Position numbers and translations under genes: made by a program
Shown here: piece after piece, positions 9,650 through 20,367 of the stretch
How positions within the stretch are numbered: the stretch's first letter is position 1
Layout of the letters: each line of letters begins with the position of its first letter
The notes under the pieces: generated by a model
What the model was told of the DNA's origin: nothing
Databases searched by the model: none
The model's input: only the letters and a program-made list of their open reading frames with translations
From: Spodoptera frugiperda
Taxonomy: Eukaryota > Arthropoda > Insecta > Lepidoptera > Noctuidae
Assembly (NCBI RefSeq): GCF_023101765.2
Contig: NC_064214.1
Coordinates: forward strand, 3,726,001 to 3,790,000
DNA length: 64,000 nucleotides
Direction of reading: 5' to 3'

Positions 9650-10207
9650 GGAGGGCAACAAGATAAGGTCAAAAATTTGTTATGATATTTGTTATACGTT
9701 TAATTTATGAACTTCCTATATTATGTGGTGTAATGCCTTACATCACGACTCGTGAGAGTCGGTATTCCACAATCCTCCCGCCCTGAGACCCTCAAGGAAG
9801 AGGAGGATCGCGTTCCCTATCGACGTATATTGTATTCCCTAAAACTTTAGTGAGGATGGTGGTTGTATGGATGGCTGCTTGTTTCTGTATGATGTGTATG
9901 TTAATGTTGGAGTCTAACTGTGTGCAATATTTGTGGATACTTTTAGCTACCATTCCGGACGCTCCTATGACTATGGGTACGACTTGTGCTTGTGTGTTCC
10001 ATAACCGGGTTATTTCTTTTTGTAATAAATGATATTTACTTAGTTTTTCTATTTCTTTGGCTCCTATATTGTAATCTGATGGTACTGTTATATCTATTAA
10101 ATATGTTTTGTTATCTTTTTTATTTATGTAAATAATATCTGGTCTATTGTGCGTAACTGTGACATCTGTCTGTACTGGAATCTCCCACATTATTTTGGCT
10201 GTATCAT
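9650..10207 (-). mobile_element. 5'-truncated non-LTR retrotransposon 3' end (R4/Dong-like endonuclease)
   Basis: The minus-strand frame 10207-9792 encodes the C-terminus of a retrotransposon polyprotein: KIMWEIPVQTD, then HNRPDII and, 12 residues on, LIDITVPSD, then EKLSKYHLLQKEITRLW and VVPIVIGASG. The RPD...D(I/V)T core is the restriction-enzyme-like endonuclease motif of R2/R4/Dong-type elements, and the KEIEKLSKY-x-LW block is typical of the R4/Dong group. No reverse transcriptase is left: the frame hits a stop just upstream of 10,207, so the copy is truncated at its 5' end, the usual result of incomplete target-primed reverse transcription. About 130 bp of 3' UTR follow the stop. The exact 3' boundary is not visible. 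Confidence 0.75.
9792..10190 (-). pseudogene. Retrotransposon endonuclease-domain remnant ORF
   Basis: A 132-codon reading frame remaining in the truncated element. The first Met is internal to the original polyprotein (preceded in frame by DTAKI), so it is not a genuine start. The catalytic RPD and downstream D of the endonuclease core are intact, but without the reverse transcriptase the copy cannot move by itself. Confidence 0.7.
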
Positions 10208-10548
10208 TTATTTAATTCATTATTTCTTTTAAGTTTTTGCTAAAATAATTAAGTAATATTAATGGCAAACTCCTTCAATATTTTGTGAATGTATCCGAAT
10301 GAAAAGTAATTGTTGTGTTTTTCCGATGCGTTTGCCTTCTCACTCTCACTCACGGAATAGCCAAATCAAAATGAAGGAAGTAAATATGTCGCTCTCGTTC
10401 ATTCATTCATTTTAGGCTTGCTTGCTTCTTGCTTGCTACGAGGAGTAAATTGAGCTTGAGGCGCAGCGCTTCGATAAAATCAATTTTATTTAATTTTCTA
10501 TGAATTAAATTTATGTGTTACTATTTCGATTCTATCGTATTATGAAGA
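10208..10548 (+). promoter_or_regulatory. Upstream region of USP3
   Basis: About 340 bp between the retrotransposon remnant and the USP3 start. It includes a stretch with repeated CATTCATTCATT and TTGCTTGCTTCTTGCTTG near 10,400-10,435. No TATA box is evident. An out-of-frame ATG at 10,542 would form a very short overlapping upstream start next to the true one. Confidence 0.35.
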
Positions 10549-13500
10549 ATGGAATGTACACATTTATTAGATAACGTCAAGGCAGATAGTTTCAACGTTG
10601 AGGATACGACGATCACAAAGAACTTCAATTGTTCAGGTAAATAGAATAATTTTCTTGTAGTCAAAACGCTCTAGTCCATTGCCTATAATGGGTATATGTA
10701 AAAAGTTGCCGCATTGTACTCATAATGGGAGGTTAGCATAGAAAAATCAATACAACGAACTTTAATAATCAGCTGTTCGAGGGGAACGGGAGGGGGGCGC
10801 GGTATGGGTGACCGTGACTGACGATGTCGCATTTCTGACGCGATGGTTAAAATAATGTTAACTACATCATGCCACTGGTCTATTTTCGACTAGGACCAAG
10901 CCGACCACCATGGCGGCGTATATGATTATGATAATATGCCTGTCGACCCGCTTCGATTAGCTTATATCATTCGAATAAGATTCGTCGAACATTATGACCC
11001 ATAAAAACAATCTCCTTGATTTACAGTATCTCCAACTGGTTTACATTATGAATAGTGGCTTTTCAAGTTTGTTTGTGCGATACATGCCAGGGCGATGTTT
11101 GGTTTTACCGCATTGCTATCTAAATATCTGTAATATCCTATTGGCATACATGGAACCAAAATAAACACACGCAATAACACTATTATCAGATTATTTTGCA
11201 GACTTACTTAGTGTGTTACTAAAGTAACTTTAGATTAGATTTGGTTTGAACTACTTTTGTCCATCTGTGACTAGTGGAAAGTAATGTGTGAGGGCAATAG
11301 GATACATACATGTGAACATTAGTAGAGAACTTGCATTAAGTTGTTTTCTTTATCTTGTATTTAAAGAATGTGCTGCCGAAGGACAAAACTGGTTGTGCCT
11401 GCATTGTGGAGCGGTCAACTGTGGTCGCTATGTCAACGGACATGCAAAGCTTCATGCAGAGACATCAGACCATCAGCTCTGTATGAGCTGTGATGTCTAT
11501 TCAGTTTACTGGTAAAAGAACAAACTTAGTTATCTTTACTATCTACCGATCTTGATTGATAATTATTTAAATAAATGATTGTTTATTTCTCATTTCAGTT
11601 ACAAATGTGATGACTATGTATCAAATGATTTGGAATATAATCCGATAGATAAAATAAGACAAAGTATTATGCAACTTAGAAGGCAACATGATGTAGAAAG
11701 TAATGGTAATTTGGAACAGAGTGAAGATAACAGCAAGGATGGCAGTGAAGGTGGCAACAGTATGATGTCTAGTACTTCTGTGTCTGACAAACCAGCATCC
11801 CCAAGCGGGAGTGGGGATGATTCCAGGGCTGCGGAAGTTATATCCGCAGTCTCTTTTGGCGATGAACCTAATCTACCAGAAACAAGTGACAGTAAACCTG
11901 CTAAAAGTATTAAGGTAAGTGTTTATTATTTAATTACATGGAAATATTATAAATGTTCATCTGAGCAGGATGCTAATTCAATCCTCATTTTTATAAATTC
12001 TTAATATTGTGTCTTGTTTGGATAGGCAAAGGTAGATTTACCCACATTTTGGTGATAATATTATGGCAACTTTTCATGTGATAAGGGTTTAATGTACTCA
12101 TATAAGACCCTTATCATATTATATGAGTATATAAAATAGACTTCAGAGCTCTCATTTATCAGGCAAATCTATTCATCTATTTCAATCCATTATCTATGAT
12201 AATTCATTAATTAACTATTTATTGACTGCTTTCATAAATGATGATAAATTTAATTTTTCTTGTTACTTTCATCATAATAATATTAAATTTATATTTTTCA
12301 GAATGCTGAGGAGCCAGTGCGTAGTCTAAGGCCTCGTTCCCGCAAAAGAACTCACTCAGATGACAGCAGCTCCACAGAGAACAGTACGACACAAACACCT
12401 AGAAATAAGGAAAAGAAATCGTCACCATGCAATGGAAAAACTCAACGAGAGAAGAAAGTAGTAGGATTAAAAAATTTAGGCAATACTTGTTTTATGAATG
12501 CTGTACTCCAGAGTCTTAATAATATACAGGAGTTCAGTTGCTATTTTAGTCAGTTGCCGTCTTTGGAAATGAAGACGAATGGACGCAAAGTGTACCACTC
12601 TAGGAGTTACACACGACAGGAGATGCACGATGTTGTCATGGCTGAGGAACTTAGGAAGGTAATAGATTGTGACAACATTCTAGAATAATTATATTGTATG
12701 CCATACAAACAGTTGTTAACAAGCTGGCAATCAGATGATTCATTGAACAAAGTTCAGAATGATATTCTGAGTAATGGTCACAAAATTGCTCACGTGAAAC
12801 TAAATTGTTTACATCTTCAATGTTTGTCACACATCATTATCTACTGATTGAAATTATGACATGTTGCGAATGATTACTTGCAAATAACTTTGTAACGAAT
12901 GATTGTGTATTTCCAGGTGTTAATAAATTTGAACAGTGGTTGTGGTTCGAAAGGTGCGATCTCCCCGGAATGTCTGTTCCTTGTGATCTGGAAGGTTGTG
13001 CCCAGGTTTAGGGGATATCAACAGCAAGATGCGCATGAGTTCCTTCGGTACATGCTAGATAGGTGAGTACATATTTTAGGTGATTCACGAGCATTTAATT
13101 TAGATTATTTTTGCAGTTTACAGTGTGTTATTTAGACATATAGTTTAGGAGATATCACGATATTAGTATTGCGGCACGGTACGGGCCGGCCGCGGCGGCG
13201 GGGGCAGCGTCCCTATAAATAATATTAACAAGTAGGTACTACGACTTTGATTTACATTAAGACAAAAAAAATCTGTCATTACTTAAATATTTTTTCCAAA
13301 AACTGATAGGGGGGCGATAAAGCAAGAGTCACAGAAACCAAAAAACATTTTAATATTTTAAACGCGGTTAAGGGAAAGAGAAGTTATTGTGAATGAAAAT
13401 TAGTATCCAATATGTGTTGTGTATTAGTATTGCGGCACGGTACGGGCCGGCCGCGGCGGCGGGGGATCCCTATATAATATTAAAAAGTAGGTACTACGAA

Positions 13501-16056
13501 TCTATACATATAAGATATAAAAAAATCTGTACATTACTTAAATATTTTTTATAAAAACTGATAGGGGGGCGATCAAAGAAGAGTCACAGAAACCAAAAAA
13601 CATTTTAATATTTTAAACGCGGTTAAGGGAAAGAGAAGTTATTGTGAATTGAAAATTAGTATCCAATATGTGTTGGTGCGTTGACTGTATTTGTCGAAGT
13701 AGCGGGATACACGCAAACGAAGTTGCGCGGGTCAGCTAGTATTTAACTCCAACGTCACTTGGTGGAAAGTAACAAGATACAGGCAAAATTCGATTGCCTC
13801 AACTTTTTATTACCAAAAACTAGTTTCCTAAGTACTTATGTCTTTATAATGTGTGTGAGACTTTTGATGATATTTTGTGATGAATAAATTGAATGTGCTT
13901 GTGTCAGACTACACACGGAGCTGCAGCAGTTGTTGCCGGAGCGCACGGAGGCGGGGTTCGTGGCGCGGTCGCCCGCCGCCTCCATCGTCACCGCGGTCTT
14001 CGGCGGCACGCTGCAGAGCGAAGTACGATTTATATTCTTTTTTTATGCTATTTTTTATCAGCTTCTATGAGTATATGATAATACCTTTTCAGCCGATTTT
14101 TTACGCCAAAATATCAGAGTAACAAACACATAGATACTTGCTTATTTTTTAAATCATTTACGTTCCAATACGATGTTGCGTAATTTTTGTCCATACCAGT
14201 TTCTAATTTCATCTTTTTGTTATAGGTACGTTGTTTGGCGTGTGGCACGGAGAGCAAAAAGTTTGATCCCTTCTTAGACCTTTCTTTAGAACTACCGGAG
14301 ACTGGGCGACATGACGCGCCTGTCGCATTGGCTGACTGTCTCTCGAGTTTCGTACAGGTATGTTTTCGTAGTATTTAGTTTTAAGTTTTATTTCTAAATA
14401 ATTTTATAGTTGTGTAAATTAATTAGCATTCCTTAGCATTAAAGTCTTGAGAATTTCTCAATATTACTAAAAATCGCATCAATAGTTATCTCTTAACCCG
14501 GCAGAATTTGATACTCAAGTATCGAAGTCTGGCAGCAGTCACGCTTGTAATGACTATACAAGAGACAGTAGCTTACTACTGTCTTAACTACTAAGCCCTT
14601 CACTTAGTTATAAGCATTTATTACGTCAACATAAATAAATATAATTGATATTGCGAGTTATATTAATTGTTTGAATAAATGTTGCAGGTGGAGGAACTAG
14701 CAGACACGGAGCGTTACTTCTGTAGCAGTTGTAAGAGTAAACAGAAGTCAACCAAACAGTTCTGGATACGTCGACTACCCAACGTGCTATGTTTACACCT
14801 CAAGAGATTCCGGTGGCACAACTACTTCAGGTAACTGTTGCCTTTATTTATTCCTTTTCACCAAATTTACGCTTATAAGTGCTGTACTATCAACAACCAA
14901 CATAAAATAAATTACGAGCGATACATTCGCCGTATCTCGTCTTAATTCTACTCTTAATAAATAAATACCTATCTGACTGTTCGCGACAAACCTATCTCTT
15001 TCTGTCATACAAATGCACCCTTAGTGTGTTTCACCAGAGATGTACTATTATATTACGTTGCTGTGGATGCGTTAGGCTTCCACCAATCATATTGACTGGT
15101 ACACATAGCATAGCACTGGTGGAAACGAACTCAGCTAAGATATGTTTTTTATATGGAAAGACGCATGCTATGGATGTGTGTTATGGATGGCTTCCCTACT
15201 ATCGATACATCGCACACTCGAGCTGCGCATCTTCCTCGCACAGCTCTAAAGCTTAGTATCAGTGGAAACGGTCACATAGTTTCACAGCTTAGCTGTAACA
15301 TCTTTGTAGAATAGCTACATAGCACATCTCTGGTGGAAAAGCACGCCTAACAGTTTATAACAAACTTCATAAAACATGATCTTATGTTACAGGACTAAGG
15401 TGGACACGAGCATTACATTCCCGCTGCGCGCGCTGGACATGTCCCGCTTCGTGCTCTCCAACGTGCCCGACACACGCCGCTCCGGCCTCGGGAACAATCT
15501 CTACGATCTCGCCGCAGTCATCGTGCACCATGGCTCTGGGTATGTACGCTTTTCTATATGCTATTCTTAGCTTGTTTACTAAACTTACCGTTGTTACTCA
15601 ATTTCAGTTTTAGCTAAAATAAAATAGTCGTACAAAATTATTATTGACTGATATTTTCATAATTTTCAATACTTGAATTTTACCTTATACTTGTGTATTT
15701 ACATGTATATTTCATGTATAATATAAGCAAGCTTATTTGGAAAAATAGTCTACATTACTAGATTTCGTTATTGTATGTATTGAGCTTGTAGATACTTTAC
15801 CCTATCTAAGAAAATGATACTTAACACTACTTTTCACTTACCACATTTCAAACTTACTATATTTTTCAATATCCCTTTAACCTACAGAGCCGGTTCGGGT
15901 CACTACACGGCCTTCGCGATCAACGAGGAGCAATGGTTTCACTTCAACGACCAGACAGTGCGCGCGGCGGACGCGGCCGCGGTGGCGGGCTGCAAGCCCT
16001 ACATACTGTTCTACATACGACGCGAGCTCGCACTGCCGGCCTTACCCACCACGTGA
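10549..16056 (+). CDS. USP3: Ubiquitin carboxyl-terminal hydrolase 3 (USP3)
   Basis: Coding exons are 10549-10636, 11367-11511, 11599-11914, 12302-12658, 12917-13062, 13908-14022, 14226-14357, 14688-14830, 15393-15539 and 15888-16056. All junctions are GT-AG with consistent phase, giving 1758 nt and 585 aa. The N-terminus (MECTHL) and residues to about 90 form a ZnF-UBP domain (CLHCGAVNCGRYVNGHA, CMSCDVYSVYCYKCDD). A Ser-rich linker follows. The USP catalytic domain runs from about 235: Cys box GNTCF with C246, QQQDAHEFLRY, the zinc-ribbon pairs CLACG and CSSCKSK, LCLHLKRFRW, and the His box GSGHYTAF with H535 and FND (D551). The order and sequence match human USP3, which removes ubiquitin from histones H2A and H2B in the nucleus and acts in S phase and DNA-damage signalling; conservation of that role is inferred. 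Length is slightly above human (520 aa), mainly because of the linker. Confidence 0.95.
12079..12129 (+). repeat. Interlocked inverted repeats in USP3 intron 3
   Basis: TGATAAGGGT (12079-12088) is perfectly complementary to ACCCTTATCA (12107-12116), and TACTCATATA (12095-12104), inside that loop, is complementary to TATATGAGTA (12120-12129), outside it. The two 10-bp pairs cross, in H-type pseudoknot order. Confidence 0.8.
13161..13675 (+). repeat. Tandem duplication of 261 bp in USP3 intron 5
   Basis: The unit starting tattagtattgcggcacgg occurs at 13161 and again at 13422 and runs to about 13675. The copies share the GC-rich core (ggccggccgcggcggcgg) and the tail ending in tatccaatatgtgttg, with a few small indels. 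It is followed by a block ending cgcgggtcagctagtattta, which resembles the end of a common retroposon. Confidence 0.85.
15021..15350. mobile_element. MITE-like element in USP3 intron 8
   Basis: The left end ttagtgtgtttcaccagaga and right end tctctggtggaaaagcacgc are imperfect reverse complements over about 25 bp, enclosing 330 bp with no coding capacity. The inner sequence repeats the GGTGGAAA(A/C) motif at 15,116-15,125 as well. Target duplication is not clear. Confidence 0.5.
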
Positions 16057-18424
16057 CCTCAAACTCCACTCTCTCCTCAAGTAGAGAACTGCACTGAAGC
16101 GGACTTCACTAATTACCAATATGATGCTTAGAAGACAAATCTTGAAAGAGTATGACGGAAAAGATGTTTGCAGTGACTTAGTGGACGACGCTCCAGTGAT
16201 TAACCACCTAAAAATTATATCTCAAGTCTCTAAGAAAAGAGTGTAGGTACTCCTTTTTTAAAACTCCTTTGGCGTTGCGGTATGTAAGCAGCGCTGATCG
16301 CTTACCGTCATGTGGTCTGTCCTCGTTTGATCCCATTCCATAAAAAAAAAATACCGAAGAACTTAATTTCATAACAGTTCTAAATGTTTCCTCTAAGCAA
16401 CGTAGGTAATTGATGATTCCCTTCTTTGGAGTTTTGGATAACGATACAAGGTCACATGCGCCACCTTTGATTTTGTGGATGAGGGCTTCACAACGCAAAT
16501 ATTACGATCAGTTGGTAGAGTGACACGTGAAGATTTAGTGAGTAGTATGTCCAATCGTTTCCACAAGTGTATGGTCTACTATAGTATAACAAATGCATAT
16601 CTATGTGTGACAGAAGCCCTTGTAATCATCGCCTAAAACTTAATACATTAGTTACTTTTCTTTTCTCGCCTCTAGACAGGTCGACACGAGGAACATAGGC
16701 CTTATTGTAGCTGTAACTAGGTCAATACAAACAATGAAATTATTTATTCACCTGTTAACATACCGTGCTAAGATATAAAATTGTGTGATAGTGTATTGCA
16801 GTGATTTGAACGTTTCATATTCGAGTATTTTGAAATTTAATCATGTATTATATTTACCCGTGATTATTTACTTATTGAATTTGAAATTTTACCCTATACA
16901 TTTTAAAGTCCATATTACGGCGGCATTCCTGTAGTTTGATTGAGCAGGTCTCAGTGTTTTGTATGTTTGCTATTATTTACTAGATATGAAATATGTAATT
17001 ATAAGCCTCGTTAAATGAAAATGGCCGTGACTTGCGTAAACTAACATTACTATTGATGGTCACCTTTGTTGGATAACAAATAAATGTGCTACGCTCGATG
17101 CGACCTTTTTCATTTCGGCCATACTTTTTCTAATATTTCATCAACTTTTGAATATATAAATGGTAATATGGCGCGTAAAATTACAAGAAGCACTATATTT
17201 TGATTCTAATAGTGTTTCACCTTTTGCTGAACAGTTACATCGAGTTTACTAATGAAGTACTATCCATACATGCTGCTTTTGCCCCTAATTAAATGATGCT
17301 ATGACATTAGCAAAGTATCGATGTAACAAAGTATTTTGTAGCACTTTACTCCTATAGTCGATAAATATTACGTTATAGATATATTAATAAATACTCATAC
17401 AAATTAAATAGTCTATGCATTTGTTGATGAATCATTATTAAATAGATATTTGAGCTTGACATACGAGATGTGTTAAGGCTAAGGTTATAAAGAAACAGTA
17501 TGTATTTTGTATAAAAGCGTGATCATGTATTGCTGAAGTTAGGACGGTTCTAGTGGATGCCATACTTACGATGCATTTCACTTTATGATAGTTTGAAACT
17601 GGATTTCTTTAGTTAAGGCTCTGTTTGCAGTACTAATTGTATGATACTTTACATTCCTCATTGCACACCCACGCCATCTACATTGATAGAAGTAAACAAA
17701 TAGAAAACACTACATAAGATAAAAAAATGTGATGTTATTGGTCAGTATGATATGTAGATGGGATGGATGTCAACACCCTAATGGATTGTGAGATTTATAA
17801 TTATGACGATTGACGTTCTATTTTAATAAAGCGTAATGTGTTTTAGTATGCTACTGAAGGCCCAAGTGTACTCCATTTTGAAGATATTAAACTGTATTGG
17901 AGTTATTGGTTCAAGGTGTGTTCGGGTAGATTCAAGATTTTCAACAAGATGACAAACAAATATTATGTACGTATTTGAATTTTTAAACAACTAGAACTTA
18001 TAATTCCGATGCTGTTAATTTATTAATCATCAACTTTATCATCGGAGTTGACTTCGTAATGGCGTCGAAATGCTAATTACTGCACTTGGGCTAACAGTTA
18101 TAAAAAATTGTGCAAGATTCTGATCTTGAGATGTATCTCTGTTTAATTTTGCTACTTAAATAAAAACTGAAACTTTGTACGCTATTAAAATAGGAAATTA
18201 TGCATTACGAGACTAGATGATCGTTTTGTGTGTAAACCATTGTGATAGTATAACATGGTCTGTGTGTATGTGTGTGCATACAGATACAAGCTGAATTATT
18301 TTTGTGTCGTGAACTCTCTTTTGCAAGTACCTTTAATAGCAGGTTTATTTTGTGTAAGTACTTCAATTACTGGAAGTTGATAGTGATTGAATTTAATAAA
18401 TTCGCCAATTAAAAACGTGTTGTT
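16057..18424 (+). other. Long 3' UTR region of USP3
   Basis: No coding sequence is seen in these 2.4 kb. Poly(A) signals on the plus strand occur near 17,079, 17,827 and 18,395-18,400, so several 3' UTR lengths are possible; the last would end close to or within the terminal coding exon of the next, convergent gene. A poly(A)-tailed retroposon fragment lies at 16,261-16,351. Confidence 0.55.
16261..16351 (+). repeat. Poly(A)-tailed retroposon fragment, family A
   Basis: The block gcgctgatcgcttaccgtca... ending ttccataaaaaaaaa matches the reverse complement of 42,005-42,096 and, less closely, 57,888-57,996. A tail of A residues at the same place in the copies points to a retroposon (SINE or LINE 3' end). 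Confidence 0.7.
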
Positions 18425-18429
18425 TTATT
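18395..18429. terminator. Overlapping convergent poly(A) signals
   Basis: AATAAA for USP3 on the plus strand is at 18,395-18,400; AATAAA on the minus strand is at 18,424-18,429 and contains the TAA stop (18,425-18,427) of the 611-aa gene. Normal cleavage 10-30 nt beyond each signal makes the two mRNAs overlap at their 3' ends. Confidence 0.65.
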
Positions 18430-20367
18430 TTTCTGATTTTATTGGACAACAATTTATTATTCGTTTGAAAGCGCGCTTAAACCATGTTTTGCGTTTTATT
18501 TCCGTTTCATTTATCGACATTTGGATTGTGAGAGGGCTGTCAGCTAGACTAGCGTAGTCGTTCCATTCGGATGGTTGTAGGAACGGCGTGTTATTCTTCA
18601 TCCACACATCGTCAGGATCCTTTACAGCACATTTCATTTTGTCTGTTAGATAGTCATAAGAAGCAGTTTGTTTCTCTTCGCTTTCTTCACGATCCCAAAC
18701 GTCAGGATCAACTTTTAAGTTCTCTTCAGGAGCATCGATTGGTCCGTGAACACGTAAATATAATGGATGTGGCTCGCGAGGAGTAAGACACATCACCTGT
18801 TGAGTTTGTCCAAATTGTATGTCATAATCAACTCGCTCTGGTTCTTCCAATTTTATATCAGGATCAACTTCTGTTTGTACCAGTTTCATATCATGGTCCC
18901 CGCGGTCTAAGGTATTACTTGCTTCAATTTGGAGACGTCTTAATAAGTTTATCGGACTTCTGTCGTCAACTTTGGACTTCAGAACAATTTCTCCACCATT
19001 TGGTGTTCCTAAAGACCTTCTATCCGGCGTTTTGTCATCAACACTGACGTGGACATCGACATCCACTTGTAACTTGAATGAATTCTCTTGATGGGACTTT
19101 TCTTGTTGAATTGAATTTATTGTTGTGAGCTCCTGTGCTTTGTTAGCTAATCTTTCTTCATATGTTTCTAATTTTAAGATGTTACCTACCCATTTGTCTC
19201 CTGTTTCTTTCGACCTCCGTCTTTTCTCTCTCGGTGATAATGCCATCCAGTTTATGACGTTTGTCGATTTTTCAAACTTTTCCGATCTCGCACTGTCGAC
19301 TTTGTTCGTTTCATTTTTGAACCAGCCATTTATTGGCTTCTGCAATACACTTTTGGGGGATTTATATGAAGGGTTCGGTGACACTTGTTTGTTCGGTTCG
19401 GATACTTCGGTAACGGTGGACAATGTTGGACCGAAAGATAAATTTAGTCTTGGTATATAAGCTGGAGGTATCGGTGATCCTAAGCGACTGACATTCGTAC
19501 TTCTTTCCTGAGTTTTCTCTTCCTCCTCATTTTCTGTAGAACATGAAGTAGAAGTAGAAATATCCCTAACAGCCGTCTTACCACAGTCATAATCATCTTC
19601 TGCAAGAAGGTGTTTATTTTTAAACGAGTAAATCCATATAGTGCGTGCTTCTTTATCTAAATCAGGATCATACGTTATGATTTCCTCCTTGTACGGAAGG
19701 TTCCCTGAATCCCACTGGTTGCCTTCCATTAACATATCGTTAGAGGTAACTATCTCAAGTTCCGCATCTGACGAAGAATCGGATTGAATGAAATGTTTGT
19801 TTATTATAGTGAAACAATTTACTTGATGATTGATTAGATGATTGTCCTCATTGTATTGATTATCTATATCAGAATCATAATAATTGTTATTTGTATATTC
19901 ATCACGCGTGTTTGTTGCAGTGCTTGTGTTAAAAAAGCGATGGTCTTGTTGCATACGTCGCCTTTCTCTTGCTTTTTGGTTGATTTTGTAGTTGTCTTCT
20001 AAGTGTTGCAGTGTTTCAGTTTTAGAATAGCTCCAGGCATGATCCATACGTTCATTTTTGTTTTCCACTGGAGCCGGATCAACTTCATCCGAAGTATTAA
20101 GTTCGATAATCTCTACACCTGTCGGCTCATCTTGCAGCCATATTTGACCAACAAGAATCTCAGGGCTCACGGCGGCATTTAGCTGAGTAACTTTATGATT
20201 CAAGTCTGAAAATAGATATATTTTTCTAAGTCAGAAAAGTGCATTATAGCGCCTCGACATACGAGATATGTTCGATGTTTCATACCTAAAATTCAAAGAA
20301 AACTCAACTTACGACTATTAAACGTGTGATTCCGATTAACTTTTTTACACATTTGAATTCTTTTCAT
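18425..20367 (-). CDS. Unrecognised acidic 611-aa protein with basic Cys-Cys tail
   Basis: Two coding exons: 20367-20313 and 20205-18425, joined at GTAAGT / TTTTCAG with matching phase, giving 611 aa and starting MKRIQMCKKVNRNH. I do not recognise a family. The chain is rich in Asp, Glu, Ser and Asn and looks mostly disordered. An early block (about 38-55) reads VGQIWLQDEPTGVEIIELN and may be a conserved motif. Residues about 455-488 contain three short repeats of the type D-x-D-(I/M)-(K/Q)-(L/F), and DPDVW / DPDDVW occurs twice after them. The last 26 residues are strongly basic and amphipathic (KRKTWFKRAFKRIINCC), with Cys604-Cys605, a plausible lipid-attachment or membrane-binding tail. 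The stop TAA lies inside AATAAA. The gene is tail-to-tail with USP3. Function cannot be assigned. Confidence 0.82.

Noticed and set aside
9850..10032. Plus-strand ORF over the retrotransposon
   Set aside because: Antisense to the recognisable endonuclease domain.
13877..14122. Plus-strand ORFs over USP3 exon 6
   Set aside because: Wrong frames; the exon 6 frame gives LHTELQQLLPERTE and fits USP3 with correct splice phases.
20201..20203. TTG as start of the minus-strand 592-codon frame
   Set aside because: TTG lies two bases after a TTTTCAG acceptor; an upstream exon 20,367-20,313 with a true ATG and matching phase extends the protein to 611 aa.
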